DNA of 64,000 bases. Source: Leadbetterella byssophila DSM 17132. Lineage in GTDB: Bacteria; Bacteroidota; Bacteroidia; Cytophagales; Spirosomataceae. Positions 25,134 to 33,886 of this stretch are shown here, one piece after another. The DNA lies in the NCBI RefSeq assembly GCF_000166395.1, contig NC_014655.1, positions 558,001-622,000 of the forward strand, given 5' to 3'. The first letter of the stretch is position 1; each line of letters opens with the position of its first letter. The position numbers and the translations under genes are program-made. Under the pieces are notes generated by a model, which was given only the letters and a program-made list of their open reading frames with translations, did no database searches and was not told the DNA's origin.

Positions 25134-25657
25134 TTATTTACTTTCTTGAAACTCTTTTAGCTTGCGCTTCATCAGTTCAATTTCTTCCGCTTGGGTCTTA
25201 AGTATGTTTTTTTGCAGCTCTATCAGTTCCGGGTCGGTCAGGTGTGCCTTTTCGGACATCAATATGGCTGCTGCGTGATGGGGTATCATACCCTTTGCAA
25301 ACTGCTTGTCGCCGACATTGATTTGTTCCCTGATACCAAACCATGAAAAGATGCCAACGGCAACCGAGATGATGGCTATCGCCCAATTCATCTTCCCGTT
25401 GGGGTACATCACTTTCATTATCGCTAATTCGATAAGCAGCATTGCCGAGGTCATCAGCAAGGTCATGTACATGTTATTGATATTGGGTATCAGGTTCTGC
25501 CACCGTCAATCATGGCGTACATGATAAAATACATCACTGCGAACATGGCGACAGCCATGACCGCAAAGCGTTTGTACATGCCCGAAGCATGTTTTGGATT
25601 GTGCGTGCCATGCTCCGAGGCATGACCCGCATGGTGACTGTTTTGCATATTTCCCAT
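25134..25657 (-). pseudogene. DUF305 protein, split by a one-base frameshift
   Basis: The N-terminal frame from ATG at 25657 reads MGNMQNSHHAGHASEHG... MYKRFAVMAVAMFAVMYFIMYAMIDGG and then hits a stop. Moving one base near 25500 continues QNLIPNINNMYMTLLMTSAML... into the 112-residue frame at 25134-25472, which contains the DUF305 core GMIPHHAAAILMSEKAHLTDPELIEL. The two parts join into one protein of about 175 residues. Either the gene is broken or the read has lost a base. DUF305 proteins bind copper through histidines and belong to this operon type. Confidence 0.75.
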
Positions 25658-25668
25658 AACCCCGAAAT

Positions 25669-26334
25669 TTATTTGCTGTTGATTGTTTTTTCCACCTTAC
25701 CGCAGGTCAGCATTTTAGAGCCGTAGTAAGGGTTTTTGATTTCCTTGTTTTCGCTGAACCAAACAGCACCCTTACCGTCATTGAACATCGGGCAATGGTC
25801 TTGATACAATGTTTGAGATGTACCGAACAAATCAATCAGGTCTTTCAAATCTTCGCCAAGCGAGGCTAAATGTTCCCGCTGGTGGTGGATGTTGCCAACA
25901 TTTTCCCCGATATGTTCTGCGTGTTCTTTAGCATCGTCCGCTATGTCCATGTACTTTTTGTGCTTATCGGCAGGAACGGCTTTCATGTCCACTTTATTCA
26001 GGGTAGCTAACAGCTTTTTCCCTGAACTGGCGGCAGCTTTGTCATCGTCCGAAACAAGAGCGTTCTTTAATGACAGATAATCGGTAACTATGGGCGCAAT
26101 AGAAAAGTTTTTTGCTTCTTCTTTTCCTGTTGCCTTTGCTTCCTGACCGCTCGGTGTTTCGCTCACAGCGGGCGCAGATACCGTATCATCCTCTTTTGGT
26201 TGGGAAGCTGGCTGTTCTTGTGATACCACAGCAGTATCATTTGAAGACTGCTCGTTTTTGTTGGATGCCTGATTGCATGATACTGTTACAAATGCCATGA
26301 TAACAGCAATGATTGATAATGTTAGATTTTTCAT
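25669..26334 (-). CDS. DUF3347 lipoprotein (periplasmic copper chelator-like)
   Basis: 221 residues. Lipoprotein signal with FVTVSC at the lipobox, a Gln/Ala/Ser-rich linker (about 25-75), then a DUF3347 helical domain ending LYQDHCPMFNDGKGAVWFSENKEIKNPYYGSKMLTCGKV. The HCPM ... MLTCG pair is the likely metal site. A paralogue with the same ending is at 28800-29675. It sits directly downstream of the P1B ATPase gene. Confidence 0.8.
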   Translation of the reverse strand: MKNLTLSIIAVIMAFVTVSCNQASNKNEQSSNDTAVVSQEQPASQPKEDDTVSAPAVSETPSGQEAKATGKEEAKNFSIAPIVTDYLSLKNALVSDDDKAAASSGKKLLATLNKVDMKAVPADKHKKYMDIADDAKEHAEHIGENVGNIHHQREHLASLGEDLKDLIDLFGTSQTLYQDHCPMFNDGKGAVWFSENKEIKNPYYGSKMLTCGKVEKTINSK

Positions 26335-26340
26335 TTTTAT

Positions 26341-28461
26341 TTATTTTTTGATTTTTAAAAAACTTGCGTTAATAGCTACTACAATGGTGCTTACACTCAT
26401 CAGCACAGCACCCATAGCGGGACTTAGAATAAAATTCGGATAGAGTACGCCCGCTGCAAGCGGTATTGCCACTACGTTGTAGCCAACCGCCCATATCAGG
26501 TTCTGTACCATCTTTTTGTAGGTAAGTTTGCCGAAGTCAATCAGTTTGACCACATCCCTCGGGTCGCTGTCTACCAATATGATATCCGCTGTTTCGGCAG
26601 CCACGTCCGTACCGGAACCCACGGCAATGCCCACATCTGCCTGTGCCAGTGCAGGTGCATCATTTACACCATCACCAGTCATTGCTACGATTTCGCCTTT
26701 TGCCTGAAACTCCTTTACTTTTTCCTGCTTGTTGTGCGGAAGCACATTAGCCAAATACCCGTCCATACCCAATTTTCCGGCTACGGCAGCAGCAATCCTG
26801 TCGTTGTCCCCGGTGAGCAGAAAGGACTTGATGCCCATTTTTTTGAGTTCCTCAATCGCCTGTGCCGAACCCTCACGGATGCTGTCTGCCAAAGTAATGA
26901 TGCCGATTACCCGGTCATCAATGAGGACAAAGTTGACCGTTTCGGCTTCCTGATTGATTTCGTTTGGTATTTCCGGCAGGGAAAGGTGGTTTTCGGTGAA
27001 ATAATTCGGGCCGCCAGCTACGACATTTTTCCCGTTCACAACACCTTTAACGCCTATGCCCTGCATATAGCTAAAGTTTTCAGATTTCCATAAGGTAAGG
27101 CTCTTTTCTTTCAATGTAGCCATAATGCCTTTGGCGATATGGTGTTCCGAATTTTGCTGTACTGCGGCAGCATACTGGATAACCTCATCGTCATTATATT
27201 CATCCGTTAACGGTATAACCTTTTCTACGGCATGGGAACCTTTGGTGAGCGTTCCGGTCTTATCAAAAATGACGGTGGAAAGTTTGCGGGTGGTTTCAAA
27301 TGCCGTACGGTTGCGGATGAGCAGACCATTGGTCGCCGAAAGCGTTGTGGAAATGGCGACCACCAACGGGATAGCCACGCCCAATGCGTGCGGGCAGGCC
27401 GTTACCATTACCGTCACCATTCTTTCAAGCGCAAAGGCAATATCTCCACTGCTTGCATACCAATAGACAAATGTGCCTATGCCCACGGCAATGGCAATAA
27501 AGGTGAGCCATTTGGCAACTTTGTCCGCAAGGTTCTGTGTATTGGACTTAGTAGCCTGTGCCTCCTGCACAAGATTGATGACCCGGTTCAGGTAGCTGTC
27601 TTTTCCCACGGCTGTTACCTTAACTTTCAGCGCACCATCTCCATTGATAGAGCCTGCGATGACCTTTCCGTCCTTTTCCTTTTTTACGGGAATACTTTCT
27701 CCGGTAAGCATACTCTCGTTGATATACGAAAGCCCCTCCAGTACCAATCCATCGGCTGGAATTTTTTCACCCGGTTTTATGATAGCCGTTTCACCACTTT
27801 GCAGGTCTTCGAGCTTTATCTTTACGGCTTCTCCGCCACGTTCCACGGTAACATCGTTGGGCAGCAAAGCCACCAATGACTGTAATGCCCGGGAAGCAGC
27901 CATCTGGGAACGCATTTCTAGCCAATGCCCTAAAAGCATGATGTCGATAAGGGTTGCCAGTTCCCAAAAGAAGTCCATACCCTGCAAGCCAAATACAACG
28001 GCTACGGAATAGACATAGGCTACGGATATGGCGATAGCAACAAGGGTCATCATCCCTATGGCTTTGGCTTTCACCTCGCCAATCATTCCCTTTAGGAACG
28101 GCAAGCCTCCATAGCAATAAATCACCGTACCCAATGCCAGCAGCACATATTTATCGCCATTGAAAGCAAGGGAGAAACCCAACCATTGCTGTATCATGTG
28201 CGACAGGAGCAGGATAGGGATTGTAATGACAAGGCTTATCCAAAAACGTGTGAGGAAATCGCCTGTATGATGTCCCTCATGTTTATTAAAGTTTTCATCA
28301 GCATGGCCATGTTGAGAATGCCCGGAATGCCCATGTTCTGATGTGTGTTCAAGAGAAACTGACGCATCGCCAACGGGAACCAATGCCATGCCACAGAGCG
28401 GGCATTTGCCCGGTTCGTCTTTTAGCACCTGTGGGTGCATAGGACAAGTATATTTTTTCAT
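26341..28461 (-). CDS. copB: Heavy-metal P1B-type ATPase with CPH motif (CopB-like)
   Basis: 706 residues. The N-terminal metal-binding segment YTCPMHPQVLKDEPGKCPLCGMALVP (about 4-29) replaces the usual HMA domain and is followed by a His-rich stretch (about 41-66). Membrane helices, actuator TGE (about 254), transport motif CPH at 356-358, phosphorylated Asp400 (DKTGTLT) and the MTGDGVNDAPALAQADVG hinge are all present. CPH pumps (P1B-3 subgroup) export Cu(II) or Ag; the gene name is by homology. It ends in two C-terminal helices (VVAIPLAAGVL, AVLMSVSTIVVAINASFL). Confidence 0.88.
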   Translation of the reverse strand: MKKYTCPMHPQVLKDEPGKCPLCGMALVPVGDASVSLEHTSEHGHSGHSQHGHADENFNKHEGHHTGDFLTRFWISLVITIPILLLSHMIQQWLGFSLAFNGDKYVLLALGTVIYCYGGLPFLKGMIGEVKAKAIGMMTLVAIAISVAYVYSVAVVFGLQGMDFFWELATLIDIMLLGHWLEMRSQMAASRALQSLVALLPNDVTVERGGEAVKIKLEDLQSGETAIIKPGEKIPADGLVLEGLSYINESMLTGESIPVKKEKDGKVIAGSINGDGALKVKVTAVGKDSYLNRVINLVQEAQATKSNTQNLADKVAKWLTFIAIAVGIGTFVYWYASSGDIAFALERMVTVMVTACPHALGVAIPLVVAISTTLSATNGLLIRNRTAFETTRKLSTVIFDKTGTLTKGSHAVEKVIPLTDEYNDDEVIQYAAAVQQNSEHHIAKGIMATLKEKSLTLWKSENFSYMQGIGVKGVVNGKNVVAGGPNYFTENHLSLPEIPNEINQEAETVNFVLIDDRVIGIITLADSIREGSAQAIEELKKMGIKSFLLTGDNDRIAAAVAGKLGMDGYLANVLPHNKQEKVKEFQAKGEIVAMTGDGVNDAPALAQADVGIAVGSGTDVAAETADIILVDSDPRDVVKLIDFGKLTYKKMVQNLIWAVGYNVVAIPLAAGVLYPNFILSPAMGAVLMSVSTIVVAINASFLKIKK

Positions 28462-28479
28462 AACAAGGGGTTTTAAAAG

Positions 28480-28785
28480 TTATGTTGCACTTAATTTTTT
28501 TGCCATCTCATGGGTCATTTCTTCGGCATAAGTACCATAGGCATCAACAAGTACGCCTTTATTCTTACTATCATTAGACGATATGGCATAAATTACGGCA
28601 TTGTTATCAGGACTGCTGTCGAGGCTTTCAAACCTATGAGTTTCCGTAACCGTAAAATCCTCCGGTTTTAGTTTCAGGCTCCTTGACGTACAGTACAGAC
28701 AGTCCGGCAACAGACTAAAGTCCATACTGTACCCACGTTGTCTTAGGTCTTTAAGCGCCTGCACCATGTCATTGTACTGTACCAT
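28480..28785 (-). CDS. Small conserved protein of unknown function in metal operons
   Basis: 101 residues: MVQYNDMVQALKDLRQRGYSMDFSLLPDCLYCTSRSLKLKPEDFTVTETHRFES. Similar small Bacteroidota proteins are often labelled phosphoribosylpyrophosphate synthetase, which is a name-transfer error since the length is a third of that enzyme and no PRPP motif is visible. A CLYC pair gives a possible metal site. It lies between the P1B ATPase (18 bases away) and the HMA/DUF3347 gene (14 bases away), so it belongs to the metal operon. Confidence 0.65.
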   Translation of the reverse strand: MVQYNDMVQALKDLRQRGYSMDFSLLPDCLYCTSRSLKLKPEDFTVTETHRFESLDSSPDNNAVIYAISSNDSKNKGVLVDAYGTYAEEMTHEMAKKLSAT

Positions 28786-28799
28786 AGCTTTCAGACCTG

Positions 28800-29675
28800 T
28801 TATTTAATGGTTTCGACCGTACTTCCGCAGGTGAGCATCTGTGAGCCGTAATATGGATTTATAACCGCATTCTCTTTACTTAGCCAATTGGCTCCCTTAC
28901 CTCCGTTGTACATAGGGCAGTGCTGGTAATAAATGGGGGTGTCCTGTTTAGAAACTTTGGCAAGTGTGTAGATGCTTTCCGAAAGTGCCGCAAAAGCACT
29001 TCTTTGTTTTGCAACATCTTTTGATTTTGAAATGCTTTCCGCATTGGCCGTCAAGTCCTGCATCACTTTCATCCAAGCCGTATGTTCCTCTGCCGATAGC
29101 TTATTCATATCGACTGCTTTAAGGGATGCGGCCAATTCAGCGGCATTGGCAGATGCGGTCGCCGCATCGGTTTTTATCAAAGCGTCTTTCACTGAAAAGT
29201 AGTTGTCAAATACAGCTTTTAGCTGTGATTGGTTTTGAGCTGCATCTTTATTAGCTGCCATTTGGCTATGGTCGTGATTGCCTTGTCCGGCATTCATGTC
29301 CATGCCAGCCTCTTTGTTTTTGGCAACCGTCTTCACGGGTCTATCATACTGGCAGCAACCAGCCAGTTTAGCATATACGTCATCCGGCGCACGGAACTTC
29401 TCACTGTCATAACCAGCCAAAGCAATACGTTTCAGGATTTCATCCTGATTTGTTTTGTCGCCGTCATAGGTGAGCGTAGCCATCTTGGTATCTTTGTTCC
29501 AGTCCACGCTGGCTACCTTTTTTACGTTACCTGCTTTTTCGATGGTGGTTTTGCACATACCACAATTGCCGTAAATCTTTACGGTTTCTGTTTTCGCATT
29601 CTTGATTTGTGCGAAGCCGTTTATTGATGATAGTAACACGGCGATTACCATCACTATTTTTGATAATGATTTCAT
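28800..29675 (-). CDS. HMA plus DUF3347 secreted metal-binding protein
   Basis: 291 residues. Signal peptide 1-22 (...SINGFAQ), then a heavy-metal-associated domain (about 26-95) with the CGMC pair in TVKIYGNCGMCKTTIEKAG, then a linker rich in Met and His, then a DUF3347 domain (about 140-291) ending YYQHCPMYNGGKGANWLSKENAVINPYYGSQMLTCGSTVETI. It is a fusion of the copper chaperone fold with DUF3347, pointing to periplasmic copper capture and hand-over. Confidence 0.82.
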   Translation of the reverse strand: MKSLSKIVMVIAVLLSSINGFAQIKNAKTETVKIYGNCGMCKTTIEKAGNVKKVASVDWNKDTKMATLTYDGDKTNQDEILKRIALAGYDSEKFRAPDDVYAKLAGCCQYDRPVKTVAKNKEAGMDMNAGQGNHDHSQMAANKDAAQNQSQLKAVFDNYFSVKDALIKTDAATASANAAELAASLKAVDMNKLSAEEHTAWMKVMQDLTANAESISKSKDVAKQRSAFAALSESIYTLAKVSKQDTPIYYQHCPMYNGGKGANWLSKENAVINPYYGSQMLTCGSTVETIK

Positions 29676-29812
29676 AATAATTACATTTTGAGAAACGGGG
29701 GATTGATAAACCCGTTTCTGTTTTAAATTTTAAGTAAATGATACAAATAGGGGATTTGCAAAAGCCGGAACAGCTTCTGACAGGACACACCTATGGCTAT
29801 CAGGCCATAGTT

Positions 29813-30199
29813 TTAGCTTATTTTAGGCGGTAGCCAAATGGAGAAAAAGCCCGAAGAATAGTAGGCTTCTTTGAAACCGAATTTTTGCTTTTTAGCTGCT
29901 GCTAAGTGATTTTTTGCCTTTAATTCGATTAGGGTTGGGACATTTAGGGAAGTGGTTGAAGCACCGCACCTGCAAGAGCTGTCTGAACAGCCGCCCCCGC
30001 ATTTGTCACTTTTACATTTTTTACAGGATTTGCCCTTGCAACCTTTTTTATGTTCTGATTTTTTGGATTTCTCCTTTGAGCAGGAAGACTGCTCGGTCTT
30101 TGTTGAATTTTTGGAACAGGCATAGCTCTGACTTGGCATCATAAAGAAAACCAAACAGAACAATGTCAAAATGCCTATATGTATTCTATGATTTTTCAA
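29813..30199 (-). CDS. Cys-rich secreted protein, metallothionein-like
   Basis: 128 residues with a signal (LCLVFFMMPSQSYA) and a dense Cys/Lys core of about 15 Cys between residues 28 and 85 (GCKGKSCKKCKSDKCGGGCSDSSCRC). The end (FGFKEAYYSSGFFSIWLPPKIS) is hydrophobic and not Cys-rich. It probably chelates metals extracytoplasmically. It is not a classical metallothionein family by sequence; the role is inferred from composition and its place between the HMA and CDF genes. Confidence 0.65.
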   Translation of the reverse strand: MKNHRIHIGILTLFCLVFFMMPSQSYACSKNSTKTEQSSCSKEKSKKSEHKKGCKGKSCKKCKSDKCGGGCSDSSCRCGASTTSLNVPTLIELKAKNHLAAAKKQKFGFKEAYYSSGFFSIWLPPKIS

Positions 30200-30302
30200 C
30201 GCAACAAAGTTACAAATTAGATTGGTTTTTTATGTGAATTTTAAGATTTTTTTGCTTATCTGAGCAAAACCACCTATCCACTTTTCCAGGATTTACAAAA
30301 TA

Positions 30303-30345
30303 CCCTTTTTCGCCAACCACAATAAAAAATTGGCCGGAAAAAGGG
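30303..30345 (-). terminator. Hairpin between the CDF and Cys-rich genes
   Basis: Arms CCCTTTTTC-GCCAA and TTGGC-CG-GAAAAAGGG around a 13-base loop. It lies 43 to 85 bases downstream of the CDF stop, so it may end the TonB receptor-CDF transcript. The stem is A+T-rich at its base. Confidence 0.5.
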
Positions 30346-30387
30346 CATTTCTAAAACAGCTTGCTTATCACTTGAAAATATAACGAC

Positions 30388-31182
30388 TTATTCTACTAAC
30401 TTCAATATCCTATATGCCCCTCTTGCCACAATTACAAATACAATTGCTCCGATAATCAAATCGGGGTAGCTTGAATTAAGCCAATGAACCAAGAGACCTG
30501 CAACGATAACGCCCGAATTGATAATGACATCGTTCGATGTGAAAATCATACTTGCCTGCATGTGGGCTTCCTTACTTTTGTTCTTTTGTAACAGGTAAAG
30601 ACAAAGCACATTTGCCATTAGTGCCAAAACTGAAACGATAATCATCGTTTGAAAATCGGGCATCTTTTCAAAACCTAAAAAACGTCTTATTACTTCCACA
30701 AAACCGATAACAGCCAACAAGATTTGGAAGTACCCTGCAAATTTGGCTATGTTGTTTTTTCTTGCGACCGTACCCCCTACAGCAAACAGAGCCAAAGCGT
30801 AGACGATACTATCGGCAAGCATATCCAAGCTATCCGCTACCAATCCCATTGAGTTGGAAAAAATACCGAACAACATTTCCACTCCAAAGAAAACGAAGTT
30901 GATAACCAGTACCGTCCAAAGTAGCCTCCGTTGTCTATTGCTTGTATCCGTTTCAATAACTCCGTCAGTTTCTTCGGTTGAAATCAACGTTGTATTTAGG
31001 TTCAAAGTTTCCAAAGCCGATAAAATCGGCTCGGGGTTTCCACTATGATAAACATTCAATTCCCTATTGGGAATATCAAATTCCAATGACTTTACCGTAT
31101 CAAAATCCTGCAATTTCATACGGATTAATTGCTCCTCACTGGGGCAATCCATTTTGGTAATATTGAATATGGTTTTGTTCAT
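30388..31182 (-). CDS. Cation diffusion facilitator-like transporter with N-terminal HMA-like domain
   Basis: 264 residues. The N-terminal about 68 residues (MNKTIFNITKMDCPSEEQLIRMKLQ) resemble an HMA domain with a single Cys-containing motif. The rest has five or six membrane helices of the CDF type: GLVADSLDMLADSIVYALALFAV, MTIIVSVLALMANVLCLYLL and ASMIFTSNDVIINSGVIVAG. The CDF metal sites are altered, DSLDMLAD and NDVIIN replacing the usual HxxxD pairs. It could move another metal or act as a sensor. It is followed by a possible terminator. Confidence 0.75.
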   Translation of the reverse strand: MNKTIFNITKMDCPSEEQLIRMKLQDFDTVKSLEFDIPNRELNVYHSGNPEPILSALETLNLNTTLISTEETDGVIETDTSNRQRRLLWTVLVINFVFFGVEMLFGIFSNSMGLVADSLDMLADSIVYALALFAVGGTVARKNNIAKFAGYFQILLAVIGFVEVIRRFLGFEKMPDFQTMIIVSVLALMANVLCLYLLQKNKSKEAHMQASMIFTSNDVIINSGVIVAGLLVHWLNSSYPDLIIGAIVFVIVARGAYRILKLVE

Positions 31183-31185
31183 ATT

Positions 31186-33357
31186 TTAAAGTTTAAATTT
31201 TATTCCACCATTAATTACAAATCCGTCCAACGGTGCATAGATGTCTCTAAAAACAGGGTTGGTTATTGTGCCTGTATAGATGTTGTCAAAACGTGTCTGC
31301 CTTGTATCAAGGAAGTTTTCAAAGTTGATATACAAAGAGAACCGTTCCCAAATCTTTTCAGCCATAAAGCCACACATCCAATAGTCCTTTCCAGTTGTAC
31401 CGTCATTCAACTTTTGAGGGCTGAAATAATAGGCTTCCAAACCAATCTTCCATTTATCCTCTATTTCGTACATCAGTACGGAATTAACACGGTGTTTTGG
31501 GGTCAATGGATTTTCGGTACTTGTTCCGTTTTCCAGCAATCGGGTATCGGTAAATGTGTAGCCCAAAAATAGTTTCAAATCATCATAGCCGATTTTCACA
31601 TTGGTTTCTGTTCCCTTGGTATGGATGTAACCCGATGAATTGATAAACTGATAAGTATTTGTTGCCATATTTTGAAGCAACAATGGATTGTCTAAATAGG
31701 TGTAAAAGAATAAATGGTTGATGCTGAACGTCCAGTCATCGCCCATATTCGTGCGGTAATTGAAGTCTGCATTTGCACCGTAGCTCTTTTCTAATTTATT
31801 GGTATTATCATAAATAGGCATAACGTTTTGATATTGTATGCGTTCGCTTTCTTCGGTAAAAATGGTTGGTGTTTTATACCCAAATCCACCCCCGATGCGT
31901 GAAGTCAATCCGTTTGCAATATGGAACAATGCCGATACTCTTGGTAGAAAAACAGCCCCGTAATCCACCACGTAATCTGTTCTTAAACCTGTTTCCAATT
32001 GAAACCAGTCCGTAGCCCTAAAAGAATTTTGAACGAAAGCCCCGAATGTCGTTTGATTGTAATCCCTTAACGGAAATGAGGTAATTTGTTTTTCTTTGAA
32101 GTTATCCGTCCAAATATTAACACCTGTTATCCATTCAGACTTTTCTTTGCTGTGGGTATAGCTCGCTTCCGTAAAAGTGGCTGTTTGCGTTCCCTCGAAC
32201 TCGTAATTGGGAATAGCTGTATTACGGTTAAAATAACTTACGCTGTTTTTGACTTGGACAAAACTGTTTTCATTTACTGTATGGTCAAAAACAAATTGCG
32301 TGGAATAACGCTGTGTTTTGTTTTCCTCGAAAAACTGGTGTGTGTTGTCCGCTTTGCCCTTTATATAAAGCATGTCGCCACCCAAACGGTTTTCAATGGT
32401 GGCGTTGATGCCAAAGTTCATTTTAGTTTTATCATTGAAGTAAACAAATAACTTGGGGTTCAATACATACCTTTCAAATTGGGGAATGGCAGAAAGTCCG
32501 ATTTGTGCAGGGTCGTAAGCTACGTTTCGGTTGTGCGAAGCGAATATTGTTGTTCCGATTTTATTAAACTTTTGTCCGTAAAAACCGTTGATGTCCAATC
32601 CTCTGCCCGATGTTCCGTTTAAATGAAAACGCAAATCCCTTTCTTCCGTTGGTGTCTTGGAAATTAAGTTTACCAAGCCTGCTATTGCTCCACCACCGTA
32701 CAGCGTAGATGTTGAACCCTTAATAACTTCAACCTGCTTTAAGTCAAGCGGTGGAATTTGCAACAAACCTAACCCACTTGAAGCACCGGAATAAATCGGG
32801 AAACCGTCTTTTAAAATTTGCGTATATCGCCCGTCAAGTCCTTGAATACGAATACTTGCATTGGCACTTGTGGGTGAGGTAGTTTGGACATGAATACCTG
32901 TACTCTCGCTCAAAAGCATACGAATATCCCCTGCTTTCATATTTCCTTTTTCGTCCAATTCTTCACCTCCGATAAATTCAATACGGGTAGGAATATTTTG
33001 TATGCTTCTCGTGCTTCTGGTAGAGGATATGACAATTTCGTCTAACTCCTCTGAACTTTCTTTGAGTAGGATTTCAATAACACTGGTGTCCTTTAATGGA
33101 AATTCTAATGTATCAATACGTTCATTGAAGCCTATATAATTAAAATGTATTTCCTGTAATCCATTAGGAATATTGAATAATGTAATTTGTCCGTTCTCGT
33201 TAGATGTTGCTCCAATTGAAGTGCCTTTTATAGATGCCGTTACGCCAATTAAAGGTTCTTTCGTTCCACTGCTTTTTACGACAGCGGTTAATGTATTTTG
33301 TGCATATACACAAAGGTTTAGTGCCATGAAAAATGACACAATGAGTATTTTTTTCAT
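31186..33357 (-). CDS. TonB-dependent outer membrane receptor
   Basis: About 723 residues from the ATG at 33357, which gives signal MKKILIVSFFMALNLCVYAQN; the longer frame starts upstream without a signal. A carboxypeptidase-like regulatory domain (about 25-110, TLTAVVKSSGTKEPLIGVTASIKGTSIGATSNENGQ) precedes the plug (SRSIQNIPTRIEFIGGEELDEKGNMKAGDIRMLLSESTGIHVQ) and a 22-strand barrel ending IYAPLDGFVINGGIKFKL. Its position 3 bases upstream of the CDF gene suggests a metal complex as substrate, but the ligand is unknown. Confidence 0.88.
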   Translation of the reverse strand: MKKILIVSFFMALNLCVYAQNTLTAVVKSSGTKEPLIGVTASIKGTSIGATSNENGQITLFNIPNGLQEIHFNYIGFNERIDTLEFPLKDTSVIEILLKESSEELDEIVISSTRSTRSIQNIPTRIEFIGGEELDEKGNMKAGDIRMLLSESTGIHVQTTSPTSANASIRIQGLDGRYTQILKDGFPIYSGASSGLGLLQIPPLDLKQVEVIKGSTSTLYGGGAIAGLVNLISKTPTEERDLRFHLNGTSGRGLDINGFYGQKFNKIGTTIFASHNRNVAYDPAQIGLSAIPQFERYVLNPKLFVYFNDKTKMNFGINATIENRLGGDMLYIKGKADNTHQFFEENKTQRYSTQFVFDHTVNENSFVQVKNSVSYFNRNTAIPNYEFEGTQTATFTEASYTHSKEKSEWITGVNIWTDNFKEKQITSFPLRDYNQTTFGAFVQNSFRATDWFQLETGLRTDYVVDYGAVFLPRVSALFHIANGLTSRIGGGFGYKTPTIFTEESERIQYQNVMPIYDNTNKLEKSYGANADFNYRTNMGDDWTFSINHLFFYTYLDNPLLLQNMATNTYQFINSSGYIHTKGTETNVKIGYDDLKLFLGYTFTDTRLLENGTSTENPLTPKHRVNSVLMYEIEDKWKIGLEAYYFSPQKLNDGTTGKDYWMCGFMAEKIWERFSLYINFENFLDTRQTRFDNIYTGTITNPVFRDIYAPLDGFVINGGIKFKL

Positions 33358-33442
33358 TGTAAAAATGATGCTTAATGTGAAGAAATAAACAATTACGATG
33401 CAAAGCATCGTTACTAACTAACTTGTGCCGAAGCACTATACA

Positions 33443-33754
33443 TTAAGCGATTTGTGGTGGATGCCAAATAGAATAGGGGAAGTCAGAAATAGGTGACGTA
33501 GTTATTACTCCTAATTTCTTTTCAGGTAATTGGAAAGAGTTAGCAATTGAAAAATAAAATGACGTTATTACAAACCCCGTACAGGTATTACATTTAGAAA
33601 AAGGGGAGCACCAATCCATCCCGCAATCATCGTTGTCTTGTTCTTGACTGTCTGTTGTTTGTTGTGCGAGGTCAAGGCATTTATCTTCCATAAAGCAAGG
33701 TGCTGTTGATAACACCAACACCATTAAAGCTAATATGAATGATAAATATTTCAT
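33443..33754 (-). CDS. DUF6660-like small secreted Cys-rich protein
   Basis: 103 residues. Signal MKYLSFILALMVLVLSTAPC, then a Cys-rich mature part (DKCLDLAQQTTDSQEQDNDDCGMDWCSPFSKCNTCTGF) and a C-terminal ITTSPISDFPYSIWHPPQIA similar to the IW-PP ending of the Cys-rich protein at 29813. The shared ending suggests a common sorting or fold feature. These small proteins are often found beside TonB receptors and metal genes in Bacteroidota. Confidence 0.6.
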   Translation of the reverse strand: MKYLSFILALMVLVLSTAPCFMEDKCLDLAQQTTDSQEQDNDDCGMDWCSPFSKCNTCTGFVITSFYFSIANSFQLPEKKLGVITTSPISDFPYSIWHPPQIA

Positions 33755-33886
33755 TATGTAAAGATACTGAAAAAATTATTTTAAAGTTCATCTTCGTTTT
33801 ACATCTTCACGTTTTGACACTCATGTTTTTTCCATCTGTAATACTTTTCTTCGGGCATACTATCTTTCTATCAATATTAGCGTTGT

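Noticed and set aside
27232-27879. 215-codon open frame opposite the P1B ATPase
   Set aside because: It is the antisense of a well-supported gene and has no family match.
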